Source: JBBQZU01 sp041749535 (GTDB taxonomy: Bacteria; Bacteroidota; Bacteroidia; Flavobacteriales_D; Cryomorphaceae). Taken from it: 64,000 nucleotides of DNA. Below the pieces are notes generated by a model, which searched no databases, had not been told where the DNA came from, and worked only from the letters and a program-made list of their open reading frames with translations. Numbering within the stretch: the stretch's first letter is position 1; the number at the start of each line of letters is the position of its first letter. Position numbers and translations under genes: made by a program. Location: the NCBI GenBank assembly GCA_041749535.1, contig JBGTBE010000079.1, forward strand, positions 17,487 through 81,486, written 5' to 3'. Shown here one piece after another: positions 25,952 through 33,841 of this stretch.

Positions 25952-26700
25952 CTCAGTGGAATGTTTTGGGTTTTTAAATAGGATTTGAGTTCTGAAACAG
26001 AGATTTCACCGAAGTGAAAAATGCTTGCTGCGAGCGCAGCATCGGCATCAGTTTGTTGGAATAGATCTGTGAAATGATCCTTTGTTCCTGCGCCTCCGGA
26101 AGCGATGAGCGGCAATCTACATCCATCGGCAACCAACCCAATTAGTTCAGCGTCAAAACCGACTTTGGTTCCATCGCGGCGCATGGATGTCAGGAGTATC
26201 TCACCGGCACCGCGTTCTTCTGCTTCGGCTGCCCAGAAGGCGGGGTTCAATTGGGTTGGTGTGCGTCCTCCATTGATACAAACCTTCCAAACGCCATTTT
26301 CCTTAATCGCATCAATGGCCAGCACGATGCATTGATTGCCGAACGATTGTGCGAGTTGGTCAATCAGCTCCGGTCTGTTCACCGCGGCTGAATTGATACT
26401 CACCTTATCAGCTCCCGCCTGCAGGAGATTCGTCACATCTTCTCTACTGCTGATGCCACCACCTACGGTGAAGGGTATGTCCAGGACGAGTCCCACTTTT
26501 TCTACCACTTCAATGAAGGTTTTGCGGCCTTCAATGGTAGCGGTAATATCGAGAAATACCAGCTCATCGGCGCCCTGTTCGGCGTATGCCTTTGCAAGTG
26601 CCACGGGGTCTCCGGCATCGCGAATGGCCAGAAAGTTTACCCCTTTTACAGTGCGTCCATCGCGTATATCCAGGCAAGGAATGATTCTTTTCTTCAGCAT
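25948..26700 (-). CDS. hisF: Imidazole glycerol phosphate synthase, cyclase subunit
   Basis: A 250-residue TIM-barrel cyclase subunit. With HisH it converts PRFAR plus glutamine-derived ammonia into imidazole glycerol phosphate and AICAR. The catalytic Asp pair is present in IPCLDIRDGRTVKG and LAIDAIKENG; phosphate-binding loops are GGGISSREDV and SGGAGTKDHF. The start overlaps the end of hisA by 7 bases, and the stop overlaps hisIE by 4, so translation is probably coupled. Normal family length. Confidence 0.97.
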   Translation of the reverse strand: MLKKRIIPCLDIRDGRTVKGVNFLAIRDAGDPVALAKAYAEQGADELVFLDITATIEGRKTFIEVVEKVGLVLDIPFTVGGGISSREDVTNLLQAGADKVSINSAAVNRPELIDQLAQSFGNQCIVLAIDAIKENGVWKVCINGGRTPTQLNPAFWAAEAEERGAGEILLTSMRRDGTKVGFDAELIGLVADGCRLPLIASGGAGTKDHFTDLFQQTDADAALAASIFHFGEISVSELKSYLKTQNIPLR

Positions 26701-27410
26701 AGATCGGAGAGTTGTTTGAGGCTTAAGGCACCTTCATACAGGGCCTTGCCCAATATGGCACCTTCTAGTCCGGCGCTACTAAGCTCGTGTAGGTCGGTGA
26801 GGCTCCGGATGCCACCACTCGCTATAATTTTCATTGTGGGAAATGACTGAACCAAGTGCTCATACCATCCGAAGGCTGGCCCTGCCATCATTCCATCTTT
26901 TGAAACATCGGTGCTAATGGTGTACTTCGCCCCCGCCGAAATGAAGTGGTTCATATAATCCGCAATGTTCAATTCGCTCCCTGCTGTCCAACCGGAGGTT
27001 GCAATGCGCCCTTCTCGGACATCGCAACCTAAAATGATTTTTTCGCTCCCGTACCTGTTTATCCAGTCGCAGACCAATTCAGGATTTTCTACTGCGATGC
27101 TACCAGCAGTAAGTTGAGACGCACCGCTCCTGAATACCAATTCAGCGTCAGCATCTGTTTTTATGCCTCCCCCAAAATCAATTTTCAGGGAGGTTGTTGC
27201 AGCAATCTTTTCAAGAATTTTCCAATGAACGACCTTTCCCGTACGCGCGCCATCAAGATCAACAAGATGCAGGTATTTCAACCCTGCATCTTCGTATGAT
27301 TTTGCCACATCCACCGGATTGGAATTGTAAATTTTCTCAGAGTTGTAATCTCCTTGGGTGAGCCGCACACATTTTCCATTGATCAGGTCAATGGCTGGAA
27401 TTATTCGCAT
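26694..27410 (-). CDS. hisA: ProFAR isomerase
   Basis: A 238-residue TIM-barrel isomerase catalysing the Amadori rearrangement of ProFAR to PRFAR. Conserved parts are IPAIDLINGKCVRLTQGDY (catalytic Asp), DFGGGIKTDADAELVFRSGA, the second catalytic Asp in STDVSKDGMMAG, and ASGGIRSLTDL. The two halves are related, as expected of the HisA/HisF family. Its ATG shares one base with the hisH stop codon. Length is usual. Confidence 0.97.
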   Translation of the reverse strand: MRIIPAIDLINGKCVRLTQGDYNSEKIYNSNPVDVAKSYEDAGLKYLHLVDLDGARTGKVVHWKILEKIAATTSLKIDFGGGIKTDADAELVFRSGASQLTAGSIAVENPELVCDWINRYGSEKIILGCDVREGRIATSGWTAGSELNIADYMNHFISAGAKYTISTDVSKDGMMAGPAFGWYEHLVQSFPTMKIIASGGIRSLTDLHELSSAGLEGAILGKALYEGALSLKQLSDLC

Positions 27411-27994
27411 TATTTTCGGATTTCTGTGAAAGCTTTCAGGATCAACGCGCCTGATTTGCCTGATTTTTCGGGGTGAAACTGAACCCCATAAAAATTATCA
27501 CGGTGCATGGCAGCGCTGAATGCTATGTCATAGTTGCAATGTGCAATGGAGTTTGCTCCTATGGCTGCGTAGTAGCTGTGTACGAAGTACATGTCATCTC
27601 CTTGATTGTTGTATTTGAAGAGTGGGCCACGAAGGTCTTGCAGGCTGTTCCAGCCCATGTGTGGGACTTTCTGTTCACCTGCAAAACGCTTTACAGTTTC
27701 GTCAAAAATCCCGAGGCAAGGTGTATTGCCTTCTTCGCTCTTGGCACACATGAGCTGCATTCCCAAACAAATTCCCAGAACGGGTTGTGTCAGGGTTTTG
27801 AGCATGGTATCGAGGCTGGTGCGTTTCAGAAATTCCATGGCAGTACCTGCTTCACCCACTCCGGGAAAAATCACTTTATCAGCGCATTCAATAAATTCCG
27901 GATCGCTGCTTGCCTGTGCTTCTATTCCCAGTCTTCCCAGGGCATTCAGCACGGAGCGTGTGTTACCTGCATTGTACTGTATCACTGCTATCAT
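27410..27994 (-). CDS. hisH: Imidazole glycerol phosphate synthase, glutamine amidotransferase subunit
   Basis: A 194-residue class I glutaminase that supplies ammonia to HisF. Catalytic Cys is in VLGICLGMQLM, His and Glu in GVQFHPEKSG. The ATG at 27994 is chosen because it gives the standard start MIAVIQYNAGN and an exact 4-base ATGA overlap with hisB; a longer frame upstream would read into hisB. It lies between hisB and hisA in the canonical order. Confidence 0.96.
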   Translation of the reverse strand: MIAVIQYNAGNTRSVLNALGRLGIEAQASSDPEFIECADKVIFPGVGEAGTAMEFLKRTSLDTMLKTLTQPVLGICLGMQLMCAKSEEGNTPCLGIFDETVKRFAGEQKVPHMGWNSLQDLRGPLFKYNNQGDDMYFVHSYYAAIGANSIAHCNYDIAFSAAMHRDNFYGVQFHPEKSGKSGALILKAFTEIRK

Positions 27995-29079
27995 AGTATG
28001 CCTTTTGTGCTGGGTATTTCGCCATCGCCGGATTGTTGAACAGCCATCATGATCGATTTTGCCCATGCTTTGAAGATGGACTCAACCTTGTGGTGTTCAT
28101 TGCTGCCATCTGCTCTGATGTTCAGGTTGCAGCGGGCCTCGTCGCTGAAACTCTTAAAGAAGTGGCTGATCATCTCTGTTGGGAGACCACCTATTTTTTC
28201 TCTGTTAAAGGTCGCATCCCAAACCAACCAAGGCCTCCCTCCAAAGTCTATGGATACCTGCGCGAGGCAATCATCCATAGGAAGAAGAAATCCATAGCGT
28301 GCAATTCCTTTTTTGCTGCCCAGCGCTTCCTTGAAAGCCTGCCCCAAGGCAAGGGCGACATCTTCTACGGTGTGATGCTCGTCTATGTGGGTATCGCCGG
28401 TGGCCTGTATATTCAGATCTATACCGCCGTGTTTTGCAAGTTGATCCAGCATGTGGTCGAAGAAACCAATACCTGTAGTAATCCTTGATTGTCCTGTACC
28501 ATCCAGGTTGAGCCGAACCATAATTTGGGTCTCCTTCGTGTTGCGGCTCACCACGGCAGTGCGGCCCTGGTTCTTGAGAAAATGATAAATCTCCTTCCAG
28601 GATGTGGTGCTGAGTGCAGCATCTGAATTGGCTTCGGTGCCGATGAAAATGGCGCCTGCACCCAGATTTTTTGCGAGCTGCACATCCGTGGATCTGTCGC
28701 CAATGACAAAAGAACCAGCGAGGTTAAAATTTCCCTTCAAATAGTGTGTAAGCATTGCAGTTCCGGGCTTCCGGAAAGGGGAGTTGTCCTCTTCACGATG
28801 GCGGTCTATAAGCACTTCAGAGAATGAAATACCTTCTCCCCGCAGCGTTTTCAGCAGAAATTCCTGTATGGGCCAAAAGCGTTCTTCCGGGAAAGATGGG
28901 GAGCCGAGACCGTCCTGGTTGGTGACCATTACAAGATCAAAATCGAGTTCCTGCGCTATTCTGGAAAGGCAGGTAATGGCTCCTGGTATGAATTCCAGCT
29001 TTTGAAAATCGTCGATTTGCTCATCATCTGGCTCAGCGATGATGGTGCCATCGCGGTCTATAAAGAGTATTTTTTTCAT
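27991..29079 (-). CDS. hisB: Histidinol-phosphatase / imidazoleglycerol-phosphate dehydratase
   Basis: A 362-residue bifunctional enzyme like enterobacterial HisB. The N-terminal HAD phosphatase domain (residues 1-165) has the DxDxT nucleophile motif FIDRDGT, VMVTNQDG and VIGDRSTDVQLA. The zinc-binding cysteines known in E. coli HisB are not seen; the corresponding loop reads DRHREEDNSPFRKPG. The C-terminal dehydratase domain (about 175-362) has the Mn-binding FFDHMLDQLAKHGG and DEHHTVEDVALALG repeats and SNEHHKVESIFKA. The start overlaps the hisC stop by 4 bases. Confidence 0.97.
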   Translation of the reverse strand: MKKILFIDRDGTIIAEPDDEQIDDFQKLEFIPGAITCLSRIAQELDFDLVMVTNQDGLGSPSFPEERFWPIQEFLLKTLRGEGISFSEVLIDRHREEDNSPFRKPGTAMLTHYLKGNFNLAGSFVIGDRSTDVQLAKNLGAGAIFIGTEANSDAALSTTSWKEIYHFLKNQGRTAVVSRNTKETQIMVRLNLDGTGQSRITTGIGFFDHMLDQLAKHGGIDLNIQATGDTHIDEHHTVEDVALALGQAFKEALGSKKGIARYGFLLPMDDCLAQVSIDFGGRPWLVWDATFNREKIGGLPTEMISHFFKSFSDEARCNLNIRADGSNEHHKVESIFKAWAKSIMMAVQQSGDGEIPSTKGIL

Positions 29080-30137
29080 GGGTTGAATGAGAGGAGTTCT
29101 GCAATGAGTATTTCAGTTTCTTCCGGCGTTCCAGCGCTTATTCTCAAGGCCCCTGGTAAGACAGCAGTTCTGTTTCTGACTATGATTCCTTTGGCAGACA
29201 GAAAAGAATATACTTCTTGTGCCCAAGGGGTAATGGCCAGTAAAAAGTTGGCGTCAGTGTGGTACACTTTCGTGAAAAGAGGCATGGTGCGAAGTGCAGA
29301 TGAAAGCTCTGATATGGATTGCTTGAGTGTTTCGATTTCAGCAAGTACTGAATCTTGATTGTCAAATGATTGCAGCGCGATTTTTTGGGTTGGTGTGCTT
29401 ATGTTATATGGGGGTTTTATTTTGTCCATTACTCCTACCATCGTTTCATTTGCAAAGGCCATCCCCAATCTGATTCCAGCAAGACCTGTAGATTTGCTCA
29501 TGGTTTGTAATACAACAAGACGCGGATAGTCAGAAATTTTTGTTAACCAGGAAGTGGCATTGGCAAAATCTATATAGGCTTCGTCAATCACGGTGATGCC
29601 TTTGAAATTTTGGAGAATTTCTGCAATGATGCTTTCATCCATCAGATTGCCCGTTGGATTGTTCGGAGAGCATAGAAAGATGAGCTTCAATGCAGGATCA
29701 TCAAGATAAGGTTGTAACGGACTCCATTGGGGCTGGAAATTCTTATCCAGAGGCACTTCTATCATCTCCACATCATTTACATCCGCACACACCTTGTACA
29801 TTCCATAGGTTGGGCTGAAGGAGAGTACCTTGTCTCTTCCTGGTGCACAGAATGCGCGCACCAGCAGGTCGATGGCTTCATCACTTCCATTGCCCAGAAA
29901 CACCTGGTTGGGTGAAATGTCCTTGAGCCGGGCAATGGTTTGTTTCAGTTCTTTTTGATGCGGATCGGGATAACGGTTGAGGTCATCCTTCCTCCTGAAA
30001 GGATTCTCGTTGGCATCCAGCCAAACATTCCCTCCACCAGTGTGCTCATCGCGTGCACTGGAGTATGGTTTAAGGCGGGCAATATTGGGCCTGAGCAGAG
30101 GGGATATTTCATCTATTGTGTCATTCAACACAGGCAT
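29076..30137 (-). CDS. hisC: Histidinol-phosphate aminotransferase
   Basis: A class I/II PLP aminotransferase converting imidazole acetol phosphate and glutamate to histidinol phosphate. PLP lysine is in TMSKSTGLAGIRLGMAF; other marks are GNGSDEAIDLLVRAFC, CSPNNPTGN, DEAYIDFA and the C-terminal LRISAGTPEETE. Two starts are possible: ATG 30161 (361 residues, 41 bases inside hisD) or ATG 30137 (353 residues, 17-base overlap). The shorter is chosen because family members have few residues before RPNI, but this is not certain. Its stop overlaps hisB by 4 bases. Confidence 0.94.
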   Translation of the reverse strand: MPVLNDTIDEISPLLRPNIARLKPYSSARDEHTGGGNVWLDANENPFRRKDDLNRYPDPHQKELKQTIARLKDISPNQVFLGNGSDEAIDLLVRAFCAPGRDKVLSFSPTYGMYKVCADVNDVEMIEVPLDKNFQPQWSPLQPYLDDPALKLIFLCSPNNPTGNLMDESIIAEILQNFKGITVIDEAYIDFANATSWLTKISDYPRLVVLQTMSKSTGLAGIRLGMAFANETMVGVMDKIKPPYNISTPTQKIALQSFDNQDSVLAEIETLKQSISELSSALRTMPLFTKVYHTDANFLLAITPWAQEVYSFLSAKGIIVRNRTAVLPGALRISAGTPEETEILIAELLSFNP

Positions 30138-31473
30138 CACTATAGTTTTGTTGCGTTTCATGGGTTCTCTGAAAATGGTTTCTTAGACGTATGGAAACTG
30201 CATTCGCATGTGCCTGCAGTCCTTCAGCCCGGGCAAGGGTTTCAATTGCCGGACCTATGATTGCCAACCCAGATGGAGTTATGGTCTGGAAGGTGATTTT
30301 TTTTACAAAACTGTCTATGGAAACGCCGCTGTAGCTGCGTGCAAATCCATTGGTGGGAAGGGTATGGTTGGTGCCACTGGCATAGTCTCCTGCACTCTCG
30401 CAGGCATAGGGTCCTATGAATACACTGCCCGCATTTATAACCATTTCTGCCGCTGCATCAGCGTGCGTGTTCGCCAGTATGAGGTGTTCCGGAGCGTAGA
30501 GATTGGAGAAGTCCATGGCTTCCTGAATATTTGTGAGGCGTACTATTTTACTGTTGCTTAAGGCATTGATGGCAATTTCTTTTCGGCCCAGCACATCGAG
30601 TTGTGCTTTCAAGGCCTTTTGCACTTCATCTACGAATACCGATGCATCACCGGCTTCATCAACTACGAGAAGCATCACCATGCTGTCGCCCCCATGCTCG
30701 GCCTGGCTGAGAAGGTCGGCAGCAACAAATTCTGGTTGGCTCTGTGCATCCGCTACGATGAGTACTTCGCTGGGGCCAGCAGGCATGTCTATTGCAACTC
30801 CTGCCTGCTGTACAAGTTGCTTTGCAGAGGTTACATATTTGTTGCCCGGCCCAAATATTTTGTCCACTTTCTGGATAGATTCAGTGCCATACGCCATCGC
30901 AGCTATGGCCTGGGCCCCACCCACTGTATATATTTCTTCCACCCCTATCTTTCTGGCAACAAACCTTATTGCGGGGTGTATTTGCCCGTCTTTCCCCGGG
31001 GGAGTGCACACCACGATTTGTTTACAGCCTGCGATTTTTGCCGGAAGGCCAAGCATGAGCAAAGTAGAAATTAGGGGCGCCGTGCCCCCGGGGATGTAGA
31101 GGCCCACACGTTCTATAGGTATACTTTTTCTCCAGCACGTCACCCCCGGCTGCGTGCTGATGTACTTCACATTCTCGCACTGAGACTCATGAAAGTGACG
31201 AATATTGTTTGCCGCCATTTCGATGGCATTTATCACGGCCGAATCCAGTGCTGATGCTGCCGCGTCAATGACGGAAGCTTCCAGTTTCAGCGCATTAATG
31301 GAGACACCATCATACCTTTTGGTAAATTCCAGAAGTGCTTTATCACCTTGCTTTCTTACCGATGTAATTACCCTGTTTACAGCATCATCGATGGCATCTT
31401 GATCGGATTGTGGTCTTGCGCAGAGCGCTTGCCAGGAATCCCTTGGTGGAAAGTTCAATTGGTCCATCATCAT
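30121..31473 (-). CDS. hisD: Histidinol dehydrogenase
   Basis: A zinc enzyme of about 450 residues performing the last two oxidations, histidinol to histidine. Visible parts are VGLYIPGGTAPLISTLLMLG, IYTVGGAQAIAAMAYGTESI, KIFGPGNKYVTSAKQLV, DMPAGPSEVLIVAD, DLLSQAEHGGDS, YAPEHLIL and GTNHTLPTNGFARSYSGVS. Three consecutive ATG codons occur at the start (31473, 31470, 31467); the first gives a 4-base ATGA overlap with hisG, matching the pattern of the operon. An in-frame ATG at 31497 would extend further into hisG. Confidence 0.96.
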   Translation of the reverse strand: MMMDQLNFPPRDSWQALCARPQSDQDAIDDAVNRVITSVRKQGDKALLEFTKRYDGVSINALKLEASVIDAAASALDSAVINAIEMAANNIRHFHESQCENVKYISTQPGVTCWRKSIPIERVGLYIPGGTAPLISTLLMLGLPAKIAGCKQIVVCTPPGKDGQIHPAIRFVARKIGVEEIYTVGGAQAIAAMAYGTESIQKVDKIFGPGNKYVTSAKQLVQQAGVAIDMPAGPSEVLIVADAQSQPEFVAADLLSQAEHGGDSMVMLLVVDEAGDASVFVDEVQKALKAQLDVLGRKEIAINALSNSKIVRLTNIQEAMDFSNLYAPEHLILANTHADAAAEMVINAGSVFIGPYACESAGDYASGTNHTLPTNGFARSYSGVSIDSFVKKITFQTITPSGLAIIGPAIETLARAEGLQAHANAVSIRLRNHFQRTHETQQNYSDACVE

Positions 31474-32327
31474 AGAATCATTTTTTCTATCGGGCATACA
31501 AGGATGCCTTCAGCACCTGCCTCTTTAAGTTTGTCAATCACATCCCAGAAGTCGTCTTCACTGATTACACTGTGCACACTGCTCCAACCAGTTTTCGCCA
31601 AGGGCAGCACTGTTGGGCTTTTTATTCCTGGTAGTATTGCAGCAATGTTCTGGAGCGTGTCGTTTGGTGCATTGAGGAGTATGTATTTATTCTGTTCGGC
31701 ATTTCTTACCGCTTCTATGCGGAAGAGCAATTTGTTCAGGATGTGCAATTCTTCTACTGCTAGATTGGGATTTGCGATAAGCTGGGCCTCGCTTTTCATC
31801 ACAACATTCGTTTCTTTCAGACCATTGGTGAGCAGGGTACTGCCTGTACTTACAATGTCGCAAATGGCATCGGCAAGGCCTATACCCGGTGCGATTTCCA
31901 CGCTTCCGCTGATAAATTCTATGGATGCTTCGATGCCCTGATTTGAGAGATAGTTGCGGAGGATATTTGGATAGGATGTTGCGATTTTTTTACCATTCAG
32001 CCACTGGGGGCCATCGTAGTTTTCTTCTCGACGCACTGCCAGGCTGAGTCTGCATTTGCCAAAACCAAGTTGAGTAACCACAGGCAGGTCAAATCCTTTT
32101 TCGTGAATTACATTTTCACCTGCTATGCCCACGTGCGCTACGCCTTCAGCCACATATTGTGGTATATCGTCGTCGCGCAGATAGAGTACTTCCAGTGGAA
32201 AGTTGCTTGCCTCAGCGCGGAGCTTACCCCCATTGCTAATACTGATCCCGCACCGACGCAGTAATTCTAAACTTTTTTCGCTGAGCCGCCCGCTTTTCTG
32301 CACCGCGATTTTTAATGTTTTAGTCAT
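31470..32327 (-). CDS. hisG: ATP phosphoribosyltransferase, long form
   Basis: A 285-residue enzyme catalysing the first, committed step of histidine biosynthesis (ATP + PRPP to PR-ATP). The catalytic part (residues 1-210) includes LKIAVQKSGRLSEKSLELL, the DDIPQYVAEGVAHVGIAGEN region and the PRPP-binding EIAPGIGLADAICDIVSTG. The C-terminal ACT-like domain (about 212-285) marks the long, hexameric HisGL form that is feedback-inhibited by histidine without HisZ. It is the first structural gene of the his operon, 25 bases after the attenuator T-run, so both attenuation and allosteric control are expected. Confidence 0.96.
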   Translation of the reverse strand: MTKTLKIAVQKSGRLSEKSLELLRRCGISISNGGKLRAEASNFPLEVLYLRDDDIPQYVAEGVAHVGIAGENVIHEKGFDLPVVTQLGFGKCRLSLAVRREENYDGPQWLNGKKIATSYPNILRNYLSNQGIEASIEFISGSVEIAPGIGLADAICDIVSTGSTLLTNGLKETNVVMKSEAQLIANPNLAVEELHILNKLLFRIEAVRNAEQNKYILLNAPNDTLQNIAAILPGIKSPTVLPLAKTGWSSVHSVISEDDFWDVIDKLKEAGAEGILVCPIEKMIL

Positions 32328-32351
32328 AATGAAGGTGAAATAATTAACAAT

Positions 32352-32386
32352 AAAAAAACCCTGCCGAGCCGGGGCTGACAGGGTTT
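32352..32386 (-). terminator. his operon attenuator terminator
   Basis: On the minus strand an 8-bp outer stem (AAACCCTG with CAGGGTTT) enclosing a GC-rich inner stem-loop (AGC...GCT) runs into seven T residues, 30 bases after the His-rich leader ORF and 25 before hisG. In the loop region CCCCGG (32369-32374) can pair with CCGGGG (32424-32429) inside the leader ORF, a possible antiterminator. Classical attenuation is inferred. Confidence 0.85.
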
Positions 32387-32415
32387 CGAAAAGGTTTGCA
32401 CCACATCCAAATACA

Positions 32416-32481
32416 TCAACTATCCCCGGAGTGTTCCGTGAAATGGGTATGATGCTGATGATGTGATCGGAATACTTTCAT
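32416..32481 (-). CDS. hisL: his operon leader peptide
   Basis: A 21-codon ORF (ATG at 32481, TGA at 32416-32418) too short for ordinary gene finders. It reads MKVFRS, then HHQHHTHFTEHS, then GDS: six His within 11 codons (HHQHHTHFTEH), five of them within seven codons. It lies in the transcribed leader of the his operon, 8 bases after a -7 promoter box and 30 bases before an intrinsic terminator. This is the classical layout of a histidine attenuator: ribosome stalling at the His codons when charged tRNA-His is scarce would leave CCGGGG (codons 18-20) free to pair with the terminator loop. The peptide itself needs no further function. Confidence 0.88.
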   Translation of the reverse strand: MKVFRSHHQHHTHFTEHSGDS

Positions 32482-32489
32482 TCTGTTTG

Positions 32490-32497
32490 CAAAGCTA
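32490..32497 (-). promoter_or_regulatory. Bacteroidota -7 promoter element (his operon)
   Basis: The minus strand reads TAGCTTTG, matching TAnnTTTG, 8 bases before the leader peptide ATG. The leader mRNA would thus begin almost at the start codon of the leader peptide. Confidence 0.6.
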
Positions 32498-32604
32498 TGT
32501 CAGAAAATCAAAACGAAGAACAGAAAAAGGAAGGAATTGTTTTGTAGTTAATTCTAAAGTGCCTGGAATCAACGGTTAAATTTTATTGGAGCTTCAAGCG
32601 CGGC

Positions 32605-33822
32605 TCATTTAACAAGGCGTATGTTGTCAATATACACTTCTCCGGAACCATCCAAATTGAATAAGAGGTGCTTAATTCTTTTGAAATCAATGTTGGCAGG
32701 CAGTTGTGAAAGCGGAATACGAATTCTGGACCATTGAGATGAGTACGTCCCTGATATGGCGTAGGTGGTTTGCAAGGTGACAAAAGACTTTGCCCTGTCA
32801 TAATCTTCAAAACCAACTTGCATGGAGAGCTTACTCGCTTCCATATTTGCATCTGTCTTCAGATCGAATTCTATAAATGCATTGGGAAGAATTGGAGTGA
32901 TGTCTACCGGATGCCATTTGTTCCAGCTTACGCCAAACGCAATCGGGGAGCAATTTTCTGATCCATTGTTCCATTTTACATGTAGTGATGTTGAACCTTC
33001 CGAGCGTTGCGCGCTTGTAGTTGATATCTGCTGGCATTCATTAGTGATAAGCCCCCAGCCGTTATTGTTTGTAAAAGCATCATCGAAAACCACTATAGGA
33101 AGCGCAATCGGATCAGGAAGCTTTTCCTCTTCCATCCACACCATCAGTGGCTGTTTCTCATAATTTACCAACCGTATATCATCCAGATAAACATTCCCGC
33201 TTTGCTGTAGTTCAATCTGCAACTGCTTGATGTTGGTGGGGTCTAAATTCTCCTTCTCAATTTCAAAAGAACTGAGTGGTACCACTACTTTTTGCCATTC
33301 TTCGTCAATGGCTGATCGCTCGAAATACTGATTGGCCGTATAGGAAAAACCCATGCCACCGCTGTAGTCTTCCAGTGTAAGCACCATTGGCAAGGCAAAC
33401 ATTTTACCTGTTATGGTGCGCACATAGAACTGCACGGCGGCCAAGTCCATAATGGGAGAGAGGTCTTTTCCGGCATAGCGGTCCCATCCAATTCCTATTC
33501 CTGCCCAATCGCAACCCTCAGCACCCCGGTTCCATGTTATTTCCAGGGCTTCATCTCCGCTATAGGTTACCAGTTTGGTAACCCGGGCTTGCTGACATGC
33601 TAAGTTTTCATTCAAACCCCATACGTCTTGGTGGTCATCGCTGAATATTACAGGTTCTACCACCTTGCCTATAGAAGTTGGGGGCGGTGCCGGGGGGTCG
33701 TATGCCACCCCTTCGTACAATGCTGCTGGCTTGAATTGTACACAGCCCGAACTTCCTGCAATCATAACGCTTGCAACAATGGTAAAGAGGATGGTGGATT
33801 TCAGACTGTATTTCTGCTTCAT
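32605..33822 (-). CDS. Lipoprotein with two CBM-like (CIA30/CBM11-like) modules
   Basis: A 405-residue predicted lipoprotein (lipobox MIAGSSGC) starting at the ATG 33822, 19 bases after the preceding lipoprotein gene. Two related modules of about 165 residues follow a proline-rich linker (DPPAPPPTS). Each has the order GDEALEITWN or GSTSLHVKWN, a glycine-rich WAGIGIGWDRY or FGVSWNKW segment, a FYVRT or FDLKT strand, EEWQKVVVPLSSFE or SQWSRIRIPLSQLP, and VYLDDIRLV or VYIDNIRLV at the end. This jelly-roll pattern resembles CIA30/CBM11-type beta-glucan-binding modules, suggesting surface glycan capture. It is the last gene of a four-gene operon with two barrel proteins. The ligand is inferred from the surrounding GH genes. 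Confidence 0.75.
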   Translation of the reverse strand: MKQKYSLKSTILFTIVASVMIAGSSGCVQFKPAALYEGVAYDPPAPPPTSIGKVVEPVIFSDDHQDVWGLNENLACQQARVTKLVTYSGDEALEITWNRGAEGCDWAGIGIGWDRYAGKDLSPIMDLAAVQFYVRTITGKMFALPMVLTLEDYSGGMGFSYTANQYFERSAIDEEWQKVVVPLSSFEIEKENLDPTNIKQLQIELQQSGNVYLDDIRLVNYEKQPLMVWMEEEKLPDPIALPIVVFDDAFTNNNGWGLITNECQQISTTSAQRSEGSTSLHVKWNNGSENCSPIAFGVSWNKWHPVDITPILPNAFIEFDLKTDANMEASKLSMQVGFEDYDRAKSFVTLQTTYAISGTYSSQWSRIRIPLSQLPANIDFKRIKHLLFNLDGSGEVYIDNIRLVK

Positions 33823-33841
33823 GATTTTTCCATTTGTGGGG

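Noticed and set aside
27473..28039. Plus-strand frame of 188 codons opposite hisH
   Set aside because: The minus strand carries an intact catalytic triad for HisH; the opposite frame is a Cys/Val-rich shadow.
30533..31099. 188-codon open frame antisense to hisD
   Set aside because: Entirely within the highly conserved hisD coding region in reverse; the composition is that of a shadow frame.
32393..32419. TGATGTA-TTTG-GATGTGG-like pair in the his leader (minus strand)
   Set aside because: Only one exact TGATGTA; the second core is off by one base in spacing and two in sequence. It lies downstream of the his promoter inside the transcribed leader, so a link to the glucan regulon is unlikely.
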